From Ferruginibacter sp. (GTDB lineage: Bacteria > Bacteroidota > Bacteroidia > Chitinophagales > Chitinophagaceae): a stretch of DNA of 64,000 nt. The notes beneath the pieces are model-generated. The model was not told where the DNA came from. It did no database searches and was given only the letters and a program-made list of their open reading frames with translations. Position numbers and translations under genes: made by a program. This document shows positions 53,415 through 63,590 of this stretch, piece after piece (within the stretch, counting starts at the first letter, position 1; every line of letters starts with the position of its first letter). The DNA is taken from assembly GCA_019638575.1 (NCBI GenBank), contig JAHBTN010000018.1, forward strand, positions 1 through 64,000, written 5' to 3'.

Positions 53415-53609
53415 ATGAATAAACTCACAGCATACGTTAAAGATTCTTATAAAGAATTAATACATAAGGTAACCTGGCCAAACTGGGATCAGTTACAGCA
53501 AGCAACAATGATTGTTTTGGGTGCAACATTACTGTTAACAGCAATTGTAGGGATTATGGATTTTGTAGCCAATAACGCATTGAAATTTATTTACTCGTTA
53601 TTTCAATAA
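53415..53609 (+). CDS. secE: preprotein translocase subunit SecE
   Basis: 64 residues with a single C-terminal transmembrane helix (QATMIVLGATLLLTAIVGIM). The amphipathic start YVKDSYKELIHKVTWPNWDQLQ has the conserved K-V-T-W-P motif of the minimal SecE. It clamps SecY in the SecYEG channel. It is encoded 6 nt before nusG, the usual neighbour, and after tRNA-Trp. Confidence 0.95.
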   Translation: MNKLTAYVKDSYKELIHKVTWPNWDQLQQATMIVLGATLLLTAIVGIMDFVANNALKFIYSLFQ

Positions 53610-53615
53610 TTAATT

Positions 53616-54230
53616 ATGGAAGCAACTACACCGATAACTGAAAATGTTGAACATGCAGGAAAACCTGAAAAAGAATCGAAATGGTATGTGCTGCGTGTGG
53701 TAAGTGGTAAAGAACGCAAGATTAAGGAATACCTTGATAAAGACGTTGTACGCAATGGATGGGCAAATATTGTAAAACAGGTTTTTTTACCTGTTGAAAA
53801 AGTGTATAAGGTTGTTAACGGTAAAAAAGTAATGAGGGAACGTAACTTTTATCCCGGGTATATTATGATTGAAGTGGTTGATGGCAAACTCAATGATGAT
53901 ATGATTCAGAGTATGAGCAATATCAGCAATGTAATGCACTTTTTAACAGATGGTAAGGGCTCAAAGGGTAATATCATTTCATTACGCAAAGCCGAGGTTA
54001 ATAAAATGCTGGGTAAGGTAGATGAAATGAGTGATGTTGGCGGAATGACGATGAGTGAACCATTTATCATTGGCGAAACAATTAAAATAATCGACGGGCC
54101 ATTTAATGACTTTAACGGGGTTATTGAAGAGGTTAATGATGAAAAGAAAAAACTTAAAGTACAGGTAAAAATATTTGGGCGTGCCACCCCGGTAGAACTC
54201 AGTTATATGCAGGTTGAAAAAATTGTTTAA
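53616..54230 (+). CDS. nusG: transcription termination/antitermination factor NusG
   Basis: 204 residues. The NGN domain begins [20 protein letters not shown] and has the [20 protein letters not shown] and [10 protein letters not shown] segments that bind the RNA polymerase clamp. The C-terminal KOW domain is [23 protein letters not shown]. It couples RNA polymerase to the ribosome or Rho. It has a slightly extended, acidic N-terminus ([19 protein letters not shown]). A terminator follows directly, separating it from the ribosomal protein genes. Confidence 0.96.
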   Translation: MEATTPITENVEHAGKPEKESKWYVLRVVSGKERKIKEYLDKDVVRNGWANIVKQVFLPVEKVYKVVNGKKVMRERNFYPGYIMIEVVDGKLNDDMIQSMSNISNVMHFLTDGKGSKGNIISLRKAEVNKMLGKVDEMSDVGGMTMSEPFIIGETIKIIDGPFNDFNGVIEEVNDEKKKLKVQVKIFGRATPVELSYMQVEKIV

Positions 54231-54238
54231 TGTACCGT

Positions 54239-54258
54239 GCCACGAAAGTGGCTTTTTT
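54239..54258 (+). terminator. terminator after nusG
   Basis: GCCAC GAAA GTGGC, a perfect 5-bp stem with a GNRA-type tetraloop, followed by TTTTTT. Confidence 0.85.
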
Positions 54259-54278
54259 AATAAATTAAAAATAAAACG

Positions 54279-54746
54279 ATGAAAAAAATATTAGCAATGG
54301 TTCCGGCAATGTTATTTGCCTTTGCCATAACCGCACAACCACCAAAAATAGATGCAAAAAGAGGAATGACATTTGGTGAAAAAATTACTGCCGATGGTTC
54401 TATAACAGCATCTGAACTGGCTGCAACTGTAACTACAAAAGAACCAAAAGAAGTAAAGGTAACCGGTGAGGTAACTGAAGTATGTAAAATGGAAGGATGC
54501 TGGATACGCATGAAGACCGACAAAGGCACCATGCTTATAAAGATGAAAGACCATGCATTCCTTGTTCCATTATCATTAAATGGTAAAACAGTAGTGGTAA
54601 GCGGGGTAGCAACTTTTAAAGAAACTTCGGTAGAAATGCTGCGTCATTATGCTGAAGATGCAGGAAAGTCAAAAGAAGAAATAGCCGCTATTACCGAGTC
54701 AAAAAAAGAAATTACAATGCAGGCTAAAGGAATTTTGGTTTTATAA
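54279..54746 (+). CDS. DUF4920 secreted protein
   Basis: 155 residues with a signal peptide (MKKILAMVPAMLFAFAITAQ). The mature protein is beta-rich: FGEKITADGSITASELA, then VKVTGEVTEVCKMEGCWIRM with a Cys pair (VCKMEGCW), and MLIKMKDHAFLVPLSLNGKT. This pattern is that of DUF4920, an OB-like periplasmic domain; the CxxxxC pair and the following His may bind a metal (inference). It lies unexpectedly between nusG and rplK, bounded by a terminator on each side, so it is an insertion into the ancestral operon or read weakly from nusG. Confidence 0.8.
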   Translation: MKKILAMVPAMLFAFAITAQPPKIDAKRGMTFGEKITADGSITASELAATVTTKEPKEVKVTGEVTEVCKMEGCWIRMKTDKGTMLIKMKDHAFLVPLSLNGKTVVVSGVATFKETSVEMLRHYAEDAGKSKEEIAAITESKKEITMQAKGILVL

Positions 54747-54771
54747 AATTCAAAATTGCAGGCAAAAATAT

Positions 54772-54803
54772 AAACCACCGGTAATTATACAGGTGGTTTT
54801 TTA
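54772..54803 (+). terminator. terminator after the DUF4920 gene
   Basis: AAACCACC (54772-54779) pairs with GGTGGTTT (54792-54799) around a 12-nt loop, followed by a short T-run. Confidence 0.82.
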
Positions 54804-54874
54804 TTTACCGTTACAGCTGTTGTAGAAAATTAAAAATTTACCCGATAAATGCATTATTTATCAGTGTTTTCCCT

Positions 54875-54882
54875 TACCTTTG
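54875..54882 (+). promoter_or_regulatory. -7 element of the rplK operon
   Basis: TACCTTTG in the context CCCTTACCTTTGCCGCC. It is followed by a 5' leader of about 80 nt to rplK. No TTTG at -33. Confidence 0.62.
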
Positions 54883-54967
54883 CCGCCCCAAATAGTTCTT
54901 TTTAGGAATTTATTGTATTGGGAGCCTGGTTTAAATGCCAGGCGCTATCACCAAAAAATGTAAAAAA

Positions 54968-55411
54968 ATGGCAAAAGAGATTACCGGCTATGTCAAGCTC
55001 CAGTGTAAAGGAGGGCAAGCCAATCCGGCACCGCCAATAGGGCCTGCATTAGGTTCTAAAGGTATCAACATCATGGAGTTCTGTAAAGCTTTCAATGGCA
55101 GAACCCAGGACAAACAGGGAAAAGTGCTACCTGTATTAATTACCGTTTATGCAGATAAGTCGTTCGACTTTATCATTAAAACTCCTCCTGCAGCAGTTCA
55201 GTTAATGGAAGCCGCTAAAATAACCAGCGGTAGTAAAGAGCCTAACCGTGTAAAGGTTGGAAAAGTTACCTGGGCACAGGTAGAGGAAATAGCTAAAGAT
55301 AAAATGGAAGACCTTAACGCTTTTACAGTTAAAAGTGCTATGAGCATGGTTGCCGGTACTGCACGCAGTATGGGTTTAACTGTAGAAGGTAAAGCCCCAT
55401 GGGAAAATTAA
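54968..55411 (+). CDS. rplK: 50S ribosomal protein uL11
   Basis: 147 residues from the ATG at 54968. The frame opens 33 nt earlier ([10 protein letters not shown]), but [12 protein letters not shown] is the conserved start. It contains [20 protein letters not shown] and the C-terminal rRNA-binding domain ending VEGKAPWEN. It forms the GTPase-associated centre with 23S rRNA and is the first gene of rplK-rplA-rplJ-rplL. Confidence 0.97.
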   Translation: MAKEITGYVKLQCKGGQANPAPPIGPALGSKGINIMEFCKAFNGRTQDKQGKVLPVLITVYADKSFDFIIKTPPAAVQLMEAAKITSGSKEPNRVKVGKVTWAQVEEIAKDKMEDLNAFTVKSAMSMVAGTARSMGLTVEGKAPWEN

Positions 55412-55435
55412 TCATCAACCTTAAAACTGTATAAA

Positions 55436-56125
55436 ATGATTACGAAAAAAAGAAAAATAGCAAACGCTAAGGTTGATATTAATAAAGCATATACTCTAAA
55501 GGAGGCTTCAGCTTTAGTAAAAGAAGTAAACACAACAAAATTTGATAGTTCTGTTGACCTGCATATTAAATTGGGAGTAGATCCAAAGAAAGCCGACCAG
55601 GCTATCCGTGGAACTGTATCGCTTCCGCATGGCACAGGAAAAACAAAACGGGTTTTGGTTTTATGCACACCCGATAAGGAAGCAGAAGCCAAAGCTGCCG
55701 GTGCCGATCATGTTGGTTTAGATGAATACATCACCAAGATAGATGGCGGTTGGACAGATATTGATGTAATTGTAGCTACCCCGGCAGTAATGCCTAAAAT
55801 TGGTAGGTTGGGTAAAGTATTAGGTCCACGTAACCTGATGCCAAATCCAAAAACAGGAACTGTTACCAATGATGTGGCAGCAGCAGTTACAGATTTAAAA
55901 GGCGGTAAAATCGCATTTAAAGTAGATAAAGTAGGAATTATCCATGCATCTATCGGAAGGGTGAGCTTTACTCCTGAAAAAATCGCCGAAAACAGCCAGG
56001 AACTTATCAATGCTATTGTTAAGCTAAAACCATCTTCAAGTAAAGGAACTTACCTGAGAGGAGTTAGCATGGCCAGCACAATGAGCCCGGGTATTGCAAT
56101 TGACACAAAATCTGTTCAAAATTAA
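55436..56125 (+). CDS. rplA: 50S ribosomal protein uL1
   Basis: 229 residues. [20 protein letters not shown] and [13 protein letters not shown] are in domain [21 protein letters not shown] in the linker, and [21 protein letters not shown] near the end (split: [15 protein letters not shown]). It forms the mobile L1 stalk and in many bacteria represses its own operon by binding the mRNA leader. It is encoded 24 nt after rplK. Confidence 0.97.
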   Translation: MITKKRKIANAKVDINKAYTLKEASALVKEVNTTKFDSSVDLHIKLGVDPKKADQAIRGTVSLPHGTGKTKRVLVLCTPDKEAEAKAAGADHVGLDEYITKIDGGWTDIDVIVATPAVMPKIGRLGKVLGPRNLMPNPKTGTVTNDVAAAVTDLKGGKIAFKVDKVGIIHASIGRVSFTPEKIAENSQELINAIVKLKPSSSKGTYLRGVSMASTMSPGIAIDTKSVQN

Positions 56126-56161
56126 TCCTTAGCTAAGCTCAGGATCTAAAAAATAATTGAT

Positions 56162-56740
56162 ATGACAAAACAGGAAAAAAATGAAGTGATTGAGGTACTG
56201 AAAGGAAAATTTGCCCAGTACAGCAACTTCTATATAACCGATACAGAAAGCTTAACGGTGGCACAGGTTAATAAGTTACGCAGCCATTGCTTTAATAAGC
56301 AGGTAGAAATGAAAGTTGCTAAAAACACATTAATCAGGAAAGCGCTTGAAAGTATTGATGCAGAAAAATACAATGGTGTTTTTGATTCACTGCACCAGGT
56401 AACAGCACTCATGTTCTGCGAAAACCCAAAAGAACCAGCTATTATCATAAGCAGTTTCAGGAAAGATAACAACCAGGAAAAGCCTTTGCTTAAAGCGGCT
56501 TTTATTAATGGTGATATTTTTATTGGTAACGACCAACTGAAAGCATTAACTCAAATAAAAACCAAGAATGAATTAATTGGCGAAGTAATTGGATTATTGC
56601 AATCTCCTATACAGCGTGTATTAGGTGCGTTACAAAATAAAGAAGCTGCAACCGGTAAAGCAGAAGTAGCAGAAGCGCCAGCGGCAGAAGCCCCTGCAGC
56701 AGAGGAGCAGAAAACAGGAGATGATGCGCCACAGGCTTAA
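56162..56740 (+). CDS. rplJ: 50S ribosomal protein uL10
   Basis: 192 residues. The N-terminal rRNA-binding domain begins KQEKNEVIEVLKGKFAQYSN and includes LRSHCFNKQVEMKVAKNTLI (uL10 core). The C-terminal ~25 residues are Ala/Glu/Pro-rich (AEVAEAPAAEAPAAEEQ), an extension beyond the bL12-binding helix. It anchors the bL12 stalk dimers. It is encoded 36 nt after rplA and 140 bp before rplL. Confidence 0.96.
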   Translation: MTKQEKNEVIEVLKGKFAQYSNFYITDTESLTVAQVNKLRSHCFNKQVEMKVAKNTLIRKALESIDAEKYNGVFDSLHQVTALMFCENPKEPAIIISSFRKDNNQEKPLLKAAFINGDIFIGNDQLKALTQIKTKNELIGEVIGLLQSPIQRVLGALQNKEAATGKAEVAEAPAAEAPAAEEQKTGDDAPQA

Positions 56741-56772
56741 AGCCATTAGGCAGTAACAATTTAAATTTTGCG

Positions 56773-56867
56773 AATTTGCATATAGCCAATTTGCATATTT
56801 ATAAAACAAAACAATTTTTTTAAAAACTCTCCGACGGATTCGCCTGAAGCGGATAAGAAGCCGGAAA
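56773..56867. repeat. rplJ-rplL leader: tandem AT words and a GC-rich imperfect palindrome
   Basis: AATTTGCATAT occurs at 56773-56783 and again at 56788-56798. After an AT run, a GC-rich block (about 56829-56867) holds ATTCGC (56838-56843) and GCGGAT (56849-56854), which can pair around a short loop, between TCCG at its start and CCGG near its end. It stands out from the AT-rich surroundings and may be a regulatory leader of rplL or a dispersed palindromic element. Confidence 0.4.
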
Positions 56868-56880
56868 AAAAACAAACATT

Positions 56881-57258
56881 ATGGCAGACGTAAAAGCATT
56901 AGCTGAAAATTTAGTAGGCTTAACAGTAAAAGAAGTACAAGAATTAGCAGAATTCTTAAAAACCGAGTATGGTATTGAACCAGCTGCAGCTGCAGTTGTA
57001 GTAAGTGCTGGCGCTGGAGAAGCTGGCGGCGCTGCTGCAGAAGAGAAAACATCATTCAATGTTATCTTAAAATCTGCAGGTGCAAACAAATTAGCTATTG
57101 TTAAAGTAGTTAAAGAATTAACAGGATTAGGATTGAAAGAAGCTAAAGATTTAGTTGACGGCGCTCCAAAACCGGTTAAAGAAGGTGCAGATAAGGCAAC
57201 TGCTGAAGAAATAAAAGCAAAATTAACTGAAGCAGGCGCTGAAGTAGAAATAGCTTAA
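56881..57258 (+). CDS. rplL: 50S ribosomal protein bL12
   Basis: 125 residues. The N-terminal dimerisation part ([20 protein letters not shown]), an Ala/Gly-rich hinge ([19 protein letters not shown]) and the C-terminal domain ([20 protein letters not shown], then [20 protein letters not shown]) are all present. It recruits translation factors to the ribosome. It is the last gene of the rplK operon and is followed by a strong terminator, so rpoB is not co-transcribed by default. Confidence 0.97.
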   Translation: MADVKALAENLVGLTVKEVQELAEFLKTEYGIEPAAAAVVVSAGAGEAGGAAAEEKTSFNVILKSAGANKLAIVKVVKELTGLGLKEAKDLVDGAPKPVKEGADKATAEEIKAKLTEAGAEVEIA

Positions 57259-57280
57259 TTCTTTTATTTAAAGAAGCTTT

Positions 57281-57312
57281 AAAAGCCGTTCGGGTTACCG
57301 GGCGGCTTTTTC
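57281..57312 (+). terminator. strong terminator after rplL
   Basis: AAAAGCCG pairs with CGGCTTTT (57303-57310), and the stem continues inward through TTCGG/CCGGG with two wobbles, about 13 bp with a GTTA loop. T-run after. Confidence 0.9.
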
Positions 57313-57390
57313 CGTTTATAAAATATTTTATTATCCTCCATTTTTTTTGCATAAATTATAAACTATTTTATCAACAAAACATAATTAAAC

Positions 57391-59427
57391 ATGAAACCAG
57401 CACCATTCATTTTGCTTGTAATGGTTTTTACTGCATTTGCTGCATGCAATAACCCTGCATCTGACCAGGAAAAAAACAATACAACTTTTTTTGACAAATC
57501 AGGTATGGATACAACCATAAAACCCGGCGATAATTTTTTTGAATACGTTAATGGCAATTGGGTTAAAAACACTGCCATCCCCGACGACCAAACCGGATGG
57601 GGTTCTTTTTATGTAATTAATGAAAACAACCTTAAAAACTTAAATACATTATTACAAGATGCAGCTAAAGGGAATAATGCTAAAGGCAGCATCGAACAAA
57701 AAGTTGGCGACTACTACGCAAGTGGTATGGATACCGTTGCTATTGAAAAAGTTGGAAGTGAACCATTAAAACCTGCACTTTCGGCAATTGATGCCATAAA
57801 AGATTATAAACAACTAATGGATTATATTGATGAGGGGTATATAAAGGGTGAAGGAGATTTATTAGGCATGTATGTAGCCGCCGATGATAAAAACAGCAAA
57901 GAAAATATTGTTGTGTTTACCCAATCGGGATTAAGCCTTCCTGAAAAAGGTTACTACAGCAGGCAAGACAGTTCAACCAAAGCGGCAAGGAATGCACTGG
58001 TAAAGTATGCTGCCAAATTATTTGAATTAACAGGAACCGACAGCACCGTTGCATTAAAAAATGCAAATGATGTTTTGGCGCTCGAAACTGAGTTGGCCCA
58101 ATCGCACAGGTCGCAGGTAGAACTTAGAGATCCACAAAAAAATTATAATAAAATTAGTGTTGCCGAATTAGATAAGCAGGAACCTAATATTGGGTGGGCA
58201 AACCTGTTTAATAAATTAAATAAAAAAGTAGATAGCGTAAACGTAGCACAGCCAGATTATTTTAAAGCGCTTAACAGTTTATTGGCATCAAAACCTATTG
58301 AACTTTGGAAAACAAAATTGAAGTTCGACTACATTAGCCACAATGCAACTTTACTTACAAAAGCTTTCAATGATGCACAATTCAAATTTCAGCAGGTATT
58401 TAGTGGCGCTAAAAAAGATAACGACCGATGGAAAAAAATGGTGCAACGGGTTGATGGAGGCTTAGGAGAATTACTTGGGCAGCTATATGTAAAAAAATAT
58501 TTTAACGAAGCAGCCAAGAAAAGGATGGATGAACTGGTAAGCAATTTGCAAAAAGCTTTTGAAGCCAGGATAGCAAAGCTGGATTGGATGAGCGACAGCA
58601 CCAAGCTGATGGCAAAACATAAATTAAATGCATTCCTGAAAAAAATTGGCTACCCAACTAAATGGAAAAATTATGACGATGTAACCATTGATAAAAACAA
58701 TTTTTTTGCCAATGCCATGAGTGTAAGGATGCATAATCAAAAAGAGATGCTTGATAAGATAGGCAAACCTGTTGACCGCACCGAATGGGGTATGACGGCG
58801 CCTACCGTAGATGCTTATTATAACCCTACCAATAATGAGATTGTTTTTCCGGCAGGCATATTGCAACCGCCATTTTTTGATGCTGATGCCGATGATGCCA
58901 TTAACTATGGCGCCATAGGCATGGTGATTGGCCACGAAATGACCCATGGTTTTGATGACCAGGGCAGCCAGTATGATGCAGACGGTAATTTAAAAAACTG
59001 GTGGAGCAAAGAAGACAATACTAAATTTAAAGCCAAAACATCCGGCGTAGCAAAACTATATAATTCATTTACAATTTTTGATAGTGTGCATGTAAATGGA
59101 GAGCTTACATTAGGAGAAAATATTGCAGATATTGGCGGCCTTGCCATAGCTTACGATGCATTTAAGATGACTAAACAGGCACAGGGTAATGAAATGATTG
59201 ACGGCTTTACACCCGATCAACGGTTCTTCCTTGGTTTTGCCCAGTCATGGAGGATAAAGAACAGGGAAGCAACTGCCAGGGTAAGGATAAATGTGGATCC
59301 TCATTCGCCCGAAATGTACAGGGTTGATGGGCCTGTTTATAATTTTGATCCATTTTATTCAGCCTTTAATGTAAAGGAAGGCGATAAGATGTATATCAAA
59401 CCACAAGACAGGCTGCATGTTTGGTAA
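57391..59427 (+). CDS. M13-family zinc metallopeptidase lipoprotein (PepO/neprilysin-like)
   Basis: 678 residues. The signal MKPAPFILLVMVFTAFAAC is a lipoprotein signal with Cys19, so the enzyme is likely attached to the envelope, facing out. Residues 45-410 form the M13 N-terminal domain (KPGDNFFEYVNGNWVKNT). The catalytic site is HEMTH at 515-519 in GHEMTHGFDDQG, with Glu576 in GENIADIGG as third zinc ligand and NPTNNEIVFPAGILQPPFFD upstream. It ends with YRVDGPVYNFDPFYSAFNV and a terminal W in HVW, as in the family. It cleaves peptides. It sits between rplL and rpoB, normally adjacent genes. Confidence 0.95.
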   Translation: MKPAPFILLVMVFTAFAACNNPASDQEKNNTTFFDKSGMDTTIKPGDNFFEYVNGNWVKNTAIPDDQTGWGSFYVINENNLKNLNTLLQDAAKGNNAKGSIEQKVGDYYASGMDTVAIEKVGSEPLKPALSAIDAIKDYKQLMDYIDEGYIKGEGDLLGMYVAADDKNSKENIVVFTQSGLSLPEKGYYSRQDSSTKAARNALVKYAAKLFELTGTDSTVALKNANDVLALETELAQSHRSQVELRDPQKNYNKISVAELDKQEPNIGWANLFNKLNKKVDSVNVAQPDYFKALNSLLASKPIELWKTKLKFDYISHNATLLTKAFNDAQFKFQQVFSGAKKDNDRWKKMVQRVDGGLGELLGQLYVKKYFNEAAKKRMDELVSNLQKAFEARIAKLDWMSDSTKLMAKHKLNAFLKKIGYPTKWKNYDDVTIDKNNFFANAMSVRMHNQKEMLDKIGKPVDRTEWGMTAPTVDAYYNPTNNEIVFPAGILQPPFFDADADDAINYGAIGMVIGHEMTHGFDDQGSQYDADGNLKNWWSKEDNTKFKAKTSGVAKLYNSFTIFDSVHVNGELTLGENIADIGGLAIAYDAFKMTKQAQGNEMIDGFTPDQRFFLGFAQSWRIKNREATARVRINVDPHSPEMYRVDGPVYNFDPFYSAFNVKEGDKMYIKPQDRLHVW

Positions 59428-59449
59428 AATACTTTTTTGAATAAAGCTT

Positions 59450-59480
59450 AAAGGCCGGGAATTTACACCCGGCCTTTTAA
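59450..59480 (+). terminator. terminator after the M13 peptidase gene
   Basis: A perfect 10-bp stem, AAAGGCCGGG (59450-59459) with CCCGGCCTTT (59468-59477), around an 8-nt loop; TTTTAAATTTT follows. Confidence 0.88.
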
Positions 59481-59771
59481 ATTTTAAAGGGGTTAGTTTT
59501 AAAACAAATGCATTGAAATATGTGTTATTTCAACAATATTTATAATTTTTTTAAACAACTTGATTTTCAATGACAAATATTAGAAAGAAGTAAAATTTTT
59601 ATGATATCCACAAAAATCCTTCCAAAAAACTAAAAAATCGTAAATCGTAATCATTTAAACGGAAAATAATCCCTACCTTTGCCGTCCTTTAATTTATGGG
59701 TTAGTGGCGCAAGCTGTATCTACTCAATAAATAAAAGGGCCTTCTCTACATAAAAAAGTCTGAATTACAAT
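59481..59771 (+). other. rpoB upstream leader region
   Basis: A 291-bp gap before rpoB that holds the rpoB promoter -7 element at 59674-59681 and about 85 nt of leader. AT-rich, no ORF. The words aaatcg/taaatcg recur near 59635-59650, but I see no strong hairpin in the leader. Confidence 0.6.
59674..59681 (+). promoter_or_regulatory. -7 element of the rpoB-rpoC promoter
   Basis: TACCTTTG in the context CCCTACCTTTGCCGTCC, nearly the same as the rplK and tRNA-Thr promoters. No TTTG at -33. Confidence 0.62.
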
Positions 59772-62700
59772 ATGTCTGCAACAAAAACACCCGCTGCTAA
59801 ACGTTTCAATTTCGGTAAAGTTGAATTTTTAGCAGAAACACCCGATTTGCTGGGAATCCAGATCCAATCATTTAAAGATTTCTTTCAGTTACAAACCACT
59901 CCCGATAAGCGTAATGTGGAGGGCTTGTTCCGTGTATTCAAGGAAAATTTTCCTATCACCGATACCCGTAACATTTTTGTACTGGAATTTCTTGACTATT
60001 TTGTTGACCCTCCACGTTACACCATTGAAGAGTGTATAGAAAGAGGCTTAACCTATGCCGTTCCCTTAAAAGCAAAATTGCGTTTAAGCTGTAATGATGA
60101 AGAGCATGTCGATTTCCAAACAATTGTGCAGGATGTGTTCTTAGGTAATATCCCATACATGACACCTCGTGGTACTTTTGTTATCAATGGTGCCGAGCGT
60201 GTGGTGGTTAGCCAGTTACATCGTTCGCCCGGCGTATTCTTTGGCCAGTCAATTCATCCTAATGGAACCAAAATTTACTCTGCAAGAGTTATTCCTTTTA
60301 AAGGCGCCTGGATGGAATTTGCAACCGACATCAACAATGTGATGTTTGCATATATCGACCGTAAGAAAAAATTCCCGGTAACTACTTTATTACGTTCTAT
60401 TGGTTATGAAACCGATAAGGATATATTGGAACTCTTTGGCATGGCCGATGAAGTTAAGGCTGATAAGAAAAACCTGGAGAAATGCATTGGCAAGCGATTA
60501 GCCGCACGTGTATTGCGTACATGGGTAGAGGATTTTGTGGATGAAGATACCGGCGAAGTGGTATCTATCGAAAGAAACGAAATCATCCTGGAAAGAGATG
60601 TTATTTTAGATGAGTCGAATATTGAACTGATATTAGAAAATGAAGCTAAAAGCGTATTCATTCAAAAAGAAGAAGTGAGTGGTGATTATGCCATCATCTA
60701 TAATACATTAAACAAAGATACTTCTAACAGTGAGTTGGAGGCGGTGCAGCATATATACAAGCAATTGCGTGGCGCCGATGCACCGGATGATGAAACAGCC
60801 CGTGGTATTATTGATAAATTATTCTTCAGTGATAAGCGTTACGATTTAGGTGAAGTAGGACGTTACAAAATTAACCGCCGTCTTGGCCTCGATTTCCCAA
60901 TCACTAAAAAAGTATTAACTAAAGACGATATCATCGCTATCATAAAAACATTGGTGCTTTTAACCAACGGAAAGAGCGAGGTAGATGATATTGATCACCT
61001 AAGCAACCGTCGTGTACGTACAGTAGGCGAGCAGTTATATGCACAGTTTGGTGTTGGTTTAGCCCGTATGGCACGTACCATTCGTGAAAGGATGAACGTA
61101 AGAGATAACGAGGTATTTACCCCGGTTGATCTTATTAATGCAAGAACTTTATCTTCCGTTATTAATTCTTTCTTTGGTACATCACAGTTATCACAGTTTT
61201 TGGATCAAACAAATCCATTAAGTGAAATTACACATAAACGCCGTATATCAGCATTAGGGCCAGGTGGTTTAAGCCGTGAGCGTGCAGGCTTTGAAGTACG
61301 TGACGTTCACTATTCTCACTACGGTCGTTTGTGTACAATCGAAACACCTGAAGGTCCAAATATCGGATTGATATCTACTCTTTGCGTACATGCCAAGATA
61401 AATGAGATGGGCTTTATAGAAACCCCGTATCATAAGGTTACTGATGGTAGAGCTGATATGAAGAAGATTACTTTCCTTAGTGCAGAAGAAGAAGATACAG
61501 CAAAAATTGCACAGGCAAATATTGAAATGGATGCAAAAGGAAATTTTGTTAACGACCGCATTAAAAGTCGTCAAACAGGCGATTTCCCTATTCTTGATAA
61601 AACAGAAGTAGAATTTATGGATGTGGCGCCTAATCAGATTGTTGGATTAAGCGCTTCACTTATTCCCTTTTTGGAACATGATGATGCTAACCGTGCCTTG
61701 ATGGGATCGAACATGCAACGCCAGGCAGTACCACTAATAAAACCCGAAGTACCCATTGTTGGTACCGGTTTAGAAGGTAAAGCAGCTCGTGATGCAAGAA
61801 TTCAAATTCATGCAGATGGTGAAGGTGTGGTAGAATATGTTGACGCCAATGAAATTCATGTTCGTTATAAACGTAACGAAACACAGCAACTGGTAAGTTT
61901 TGATGAAGACCTGGTGATTTATAAATTAACCAAATTCGTTCGAACTAACCAGGAAACCTGTATTAACCTGCGCCCTGCAGTGGTTAAAGGACAAAAAGTT
62001 AGCGAAGGCGATTTCTTAACCGAAGGTTATGCAACTAAAGCTGGTGAAATTGCATTAGGAAGAAATATGAAAGTGGCATTTATGCCATGGAAAGGTTACA
62101 ACTTTGAAGATGCGATTGTGATTAGTGAGAAAGTTGTAAAAGAAGACCTGTTTACTTCGCTGCATATTTCTGAATACGAAATTGAAGTGCGTGATACTAA
62201 ACTTGGTGAAGAAGAGTTAACGCCTGATATACCAAACGTAAGCGAAGAAGCCACTAAAGACCTGGATCAAAACGGTATCATCCGTATTGGCGCTCATGTA
62301 AAAGAAGGTGATATCATCATTGGTAAAATTACACCAAAAGGCGAGAGCGATCCAACGCCGGAAGAAAAACTGTTACGTGCCATCTTTGGCGATAAAGCCG
62401 GCGATGCTAAAGATGCTTCATTAAAAGCATCAAGCGGAACCGAAGGAGTTATCATTGATAAAAAATTATTCCAAAGGGCTAAAAAAGATAAGAATGCTAA
62501 AGTGCGTGAAAAAGCCCAAATAGAAAAGATTGAAAAAGTACATGAGAAAAACGAAACCGACCTGCTTGAATTGCTGATAAACAAATTGCAAACCCTGTTG
62601 AAAGATAAAACAAGTGCAGGTGTAAGCAATAATTTTGGCGAAGTGTTGATTGGCAAAGGCGCAAAATTCAATGCTAAGAATTTGGCCAATATCGATTATC

Positions 62701-63581
62701 AAAACGTAAATCCATTAGGTTGGTGTGGCGATGAAACAACCGACCAGTTGATAAACGTGTTGTTGCACAACTACAACATCAAATTCAATGAAGAGTTAGG
62801 CCGTTATAAGCGTGAAAAATTCAACATCTCTATAGGTGATGAATTACCAGCCGGCGTTTTAAAACTTGCAAAAGTGTACATGGCTGTTAAACGTAAATTA
62901 AAAGTGGGTGATAAAATGGCCGGTCGCCACGGAAACAAAGGTATTGTTGCCAGGATTGTTCGCCAGGAAGATATGCCGTTCTTAGAAGATGGAACACCAG
63001 TAGATATTGTATTAAATCCATTAGGCGTACCAAGCCGTATGAACCTGGGCCAGATTTACGAAACTGTACTTGGCTGGGCCGGCGAAAAACTGGGAATGCG
63101 TTATGCCACTCCAATTTTTGACGGCGCAAGTGTATCGGAAATTGATGAACAAATCACTAAAGCAGGACTTCCAAAATTTGGGCATACATATTTATATGAT
63201 GGCGAAACCGGCGAACGCTTTGATCAGAAAGCAACCGTTGGTATCATCTATATCATTAAACTGCATCACATGGTTGATGATAAGATGCATGCCCGTTCAA
63301 TTGGACCATACTCATTAATTACACAACAACCATTAGGTGGTAAAGCACAGTTTGGCGGACAAAGATTTGGTGAGATGGAGGTATGGGCATTGGAAGCTTA
63401 TGGCGCTTCAAATATTTTGCAGGAATTGCTGACGCTAAAATCTGACGATATCATCGGAAGGGCTAAAACATACGAAGCAATTGTAAAAGGCGATAATATT
63501 CCAAGAGCCGGTGTACCTGAATCGTTCAATGTATTGGTGCATGAGTTGAGGGGATTAGGATTGGATTTGAAGTTTGACTAA
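59772..63581 (+). CDS. rpoB: DNA-directed RNA polymerase beta subunit
   Basis: 1269 residues, the usual Bacteroidota beta length. The start [20 protein letters not shown] and the rifampicin region near residues 468-500 ([20 protein letters not shown], then [16 protein letters not shown]) are visible. The positions altered in rifampicin-resistant strains (Asp of FLDQ, His of ITHKR, Ser of RISAL) are wild type, so susceptibility is predicted at this site. [15 protein letters not shown] and the C-terminal [18 protein letters not shown] are also present. It lies 344 bp after the peptidase gene and 122 bp before rpoC. Confidence 0.98.
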   Translation: MSATKTPAAKRFNFGKVEFLAETPDLLGIQIQSFKDFFQLQTTPDKRNVEGLFRVFKENFPITDTRNIFVLEFLDYFVDPPRYTIEECIERGLTYAVPLKAKLRLSCNDEEHVDFQTIVQDVFLGNIPYMTPRGTFVINGAERVVVSQLHRSPGVFFGQSIHPNGTKIYSARVIPFKGAWMEFATDINNVMFAYIDRKKKFPVTTLLRSIGYETDKDILELFGMADEVKADKKNLEKCIGKRLAARVLRTWVEDFVDEDTGEVVSIERNEIILERDVILDESNIELILENEAKSVFIQKEEVSGDYAIIYNTLNKDTSNSELEAVQHIYKQLRGADAPDDETARGIIDKLFFSDKRYDLGEVGRYKINRRLGLDFPITKKVLTKDDIIAIIKTLVLLTNGKSEVDDIDHLSNRRVRTVGEQLYAQFGVGLARMARTIRERMNVRDNEVFTPVDLINARTLSSVINSFFGTSQLSQFLDQTNPLSEITHKRRISALGPGGLSRERAGFEVRDVHYSHYGRLCTIETPEGPNIGLISTLCVHAKINEMGFIETPYHKVTDGRADMKKITFLSAEEEDTAKIAQANIEMDAKGNFVNDRIKSRQTGDFPILDKTEVEFMDVAPNQIVGLSASLIPFLEHDDANRALMGSNMQRQAVPLIKPEVPIVGTGLEGKAARDARIQIHADGEGVVEYVDANEIHVRYKRNETQQLVSFDEDLVIYKLTKFVRTNQETCINLRPAVVKGQKVSEGDFLTEGYATKAGEIALGRNMKVAFMPWKGYNFEDAIVISEKVVKEDLFTSLHISEYEIEVRDTKLGEEELTPDIPNVSEEATKDLDQNGIIRIGAHVKEGDIIIGKITPKGESDPTPEEKLLRAIFGDKAGDAKDASLKASSGTEGVIIDKKLFQRAKKDKNAKVREKAQIEKIEKVHEKNETDLLELLINKLQTLLKDKTSAGVSNNFGEVLIGKGAKFNAKNLANIDYQNVNPLGWCGDETTDQLINVLLHNYNIKFNEELGRYKREKFNISIGDELPAGVLKLAKVYMAVKRKLKVGDKMAGRHGNKGIVARIVRQEDMPFLEDGTPVDIVLNPLGVPSRMNLGQIYETVLGWAGEKLGMRYATPIFDGASVSEIDEQITKAGLPKFGHTYLYDGETGERFDQKATVGIIYIIKLHHMVDDKMHARSIGPYSLITQQPLGGKAQFGGQRFGEMEVWALEAYGASNILQELLTLKSDDIIGRAKTYEAIVKGDNIPRAGVPESFNVLVHELRGLGLDLKFD

Positions 63582-63590
63582 GAAAGGCAA

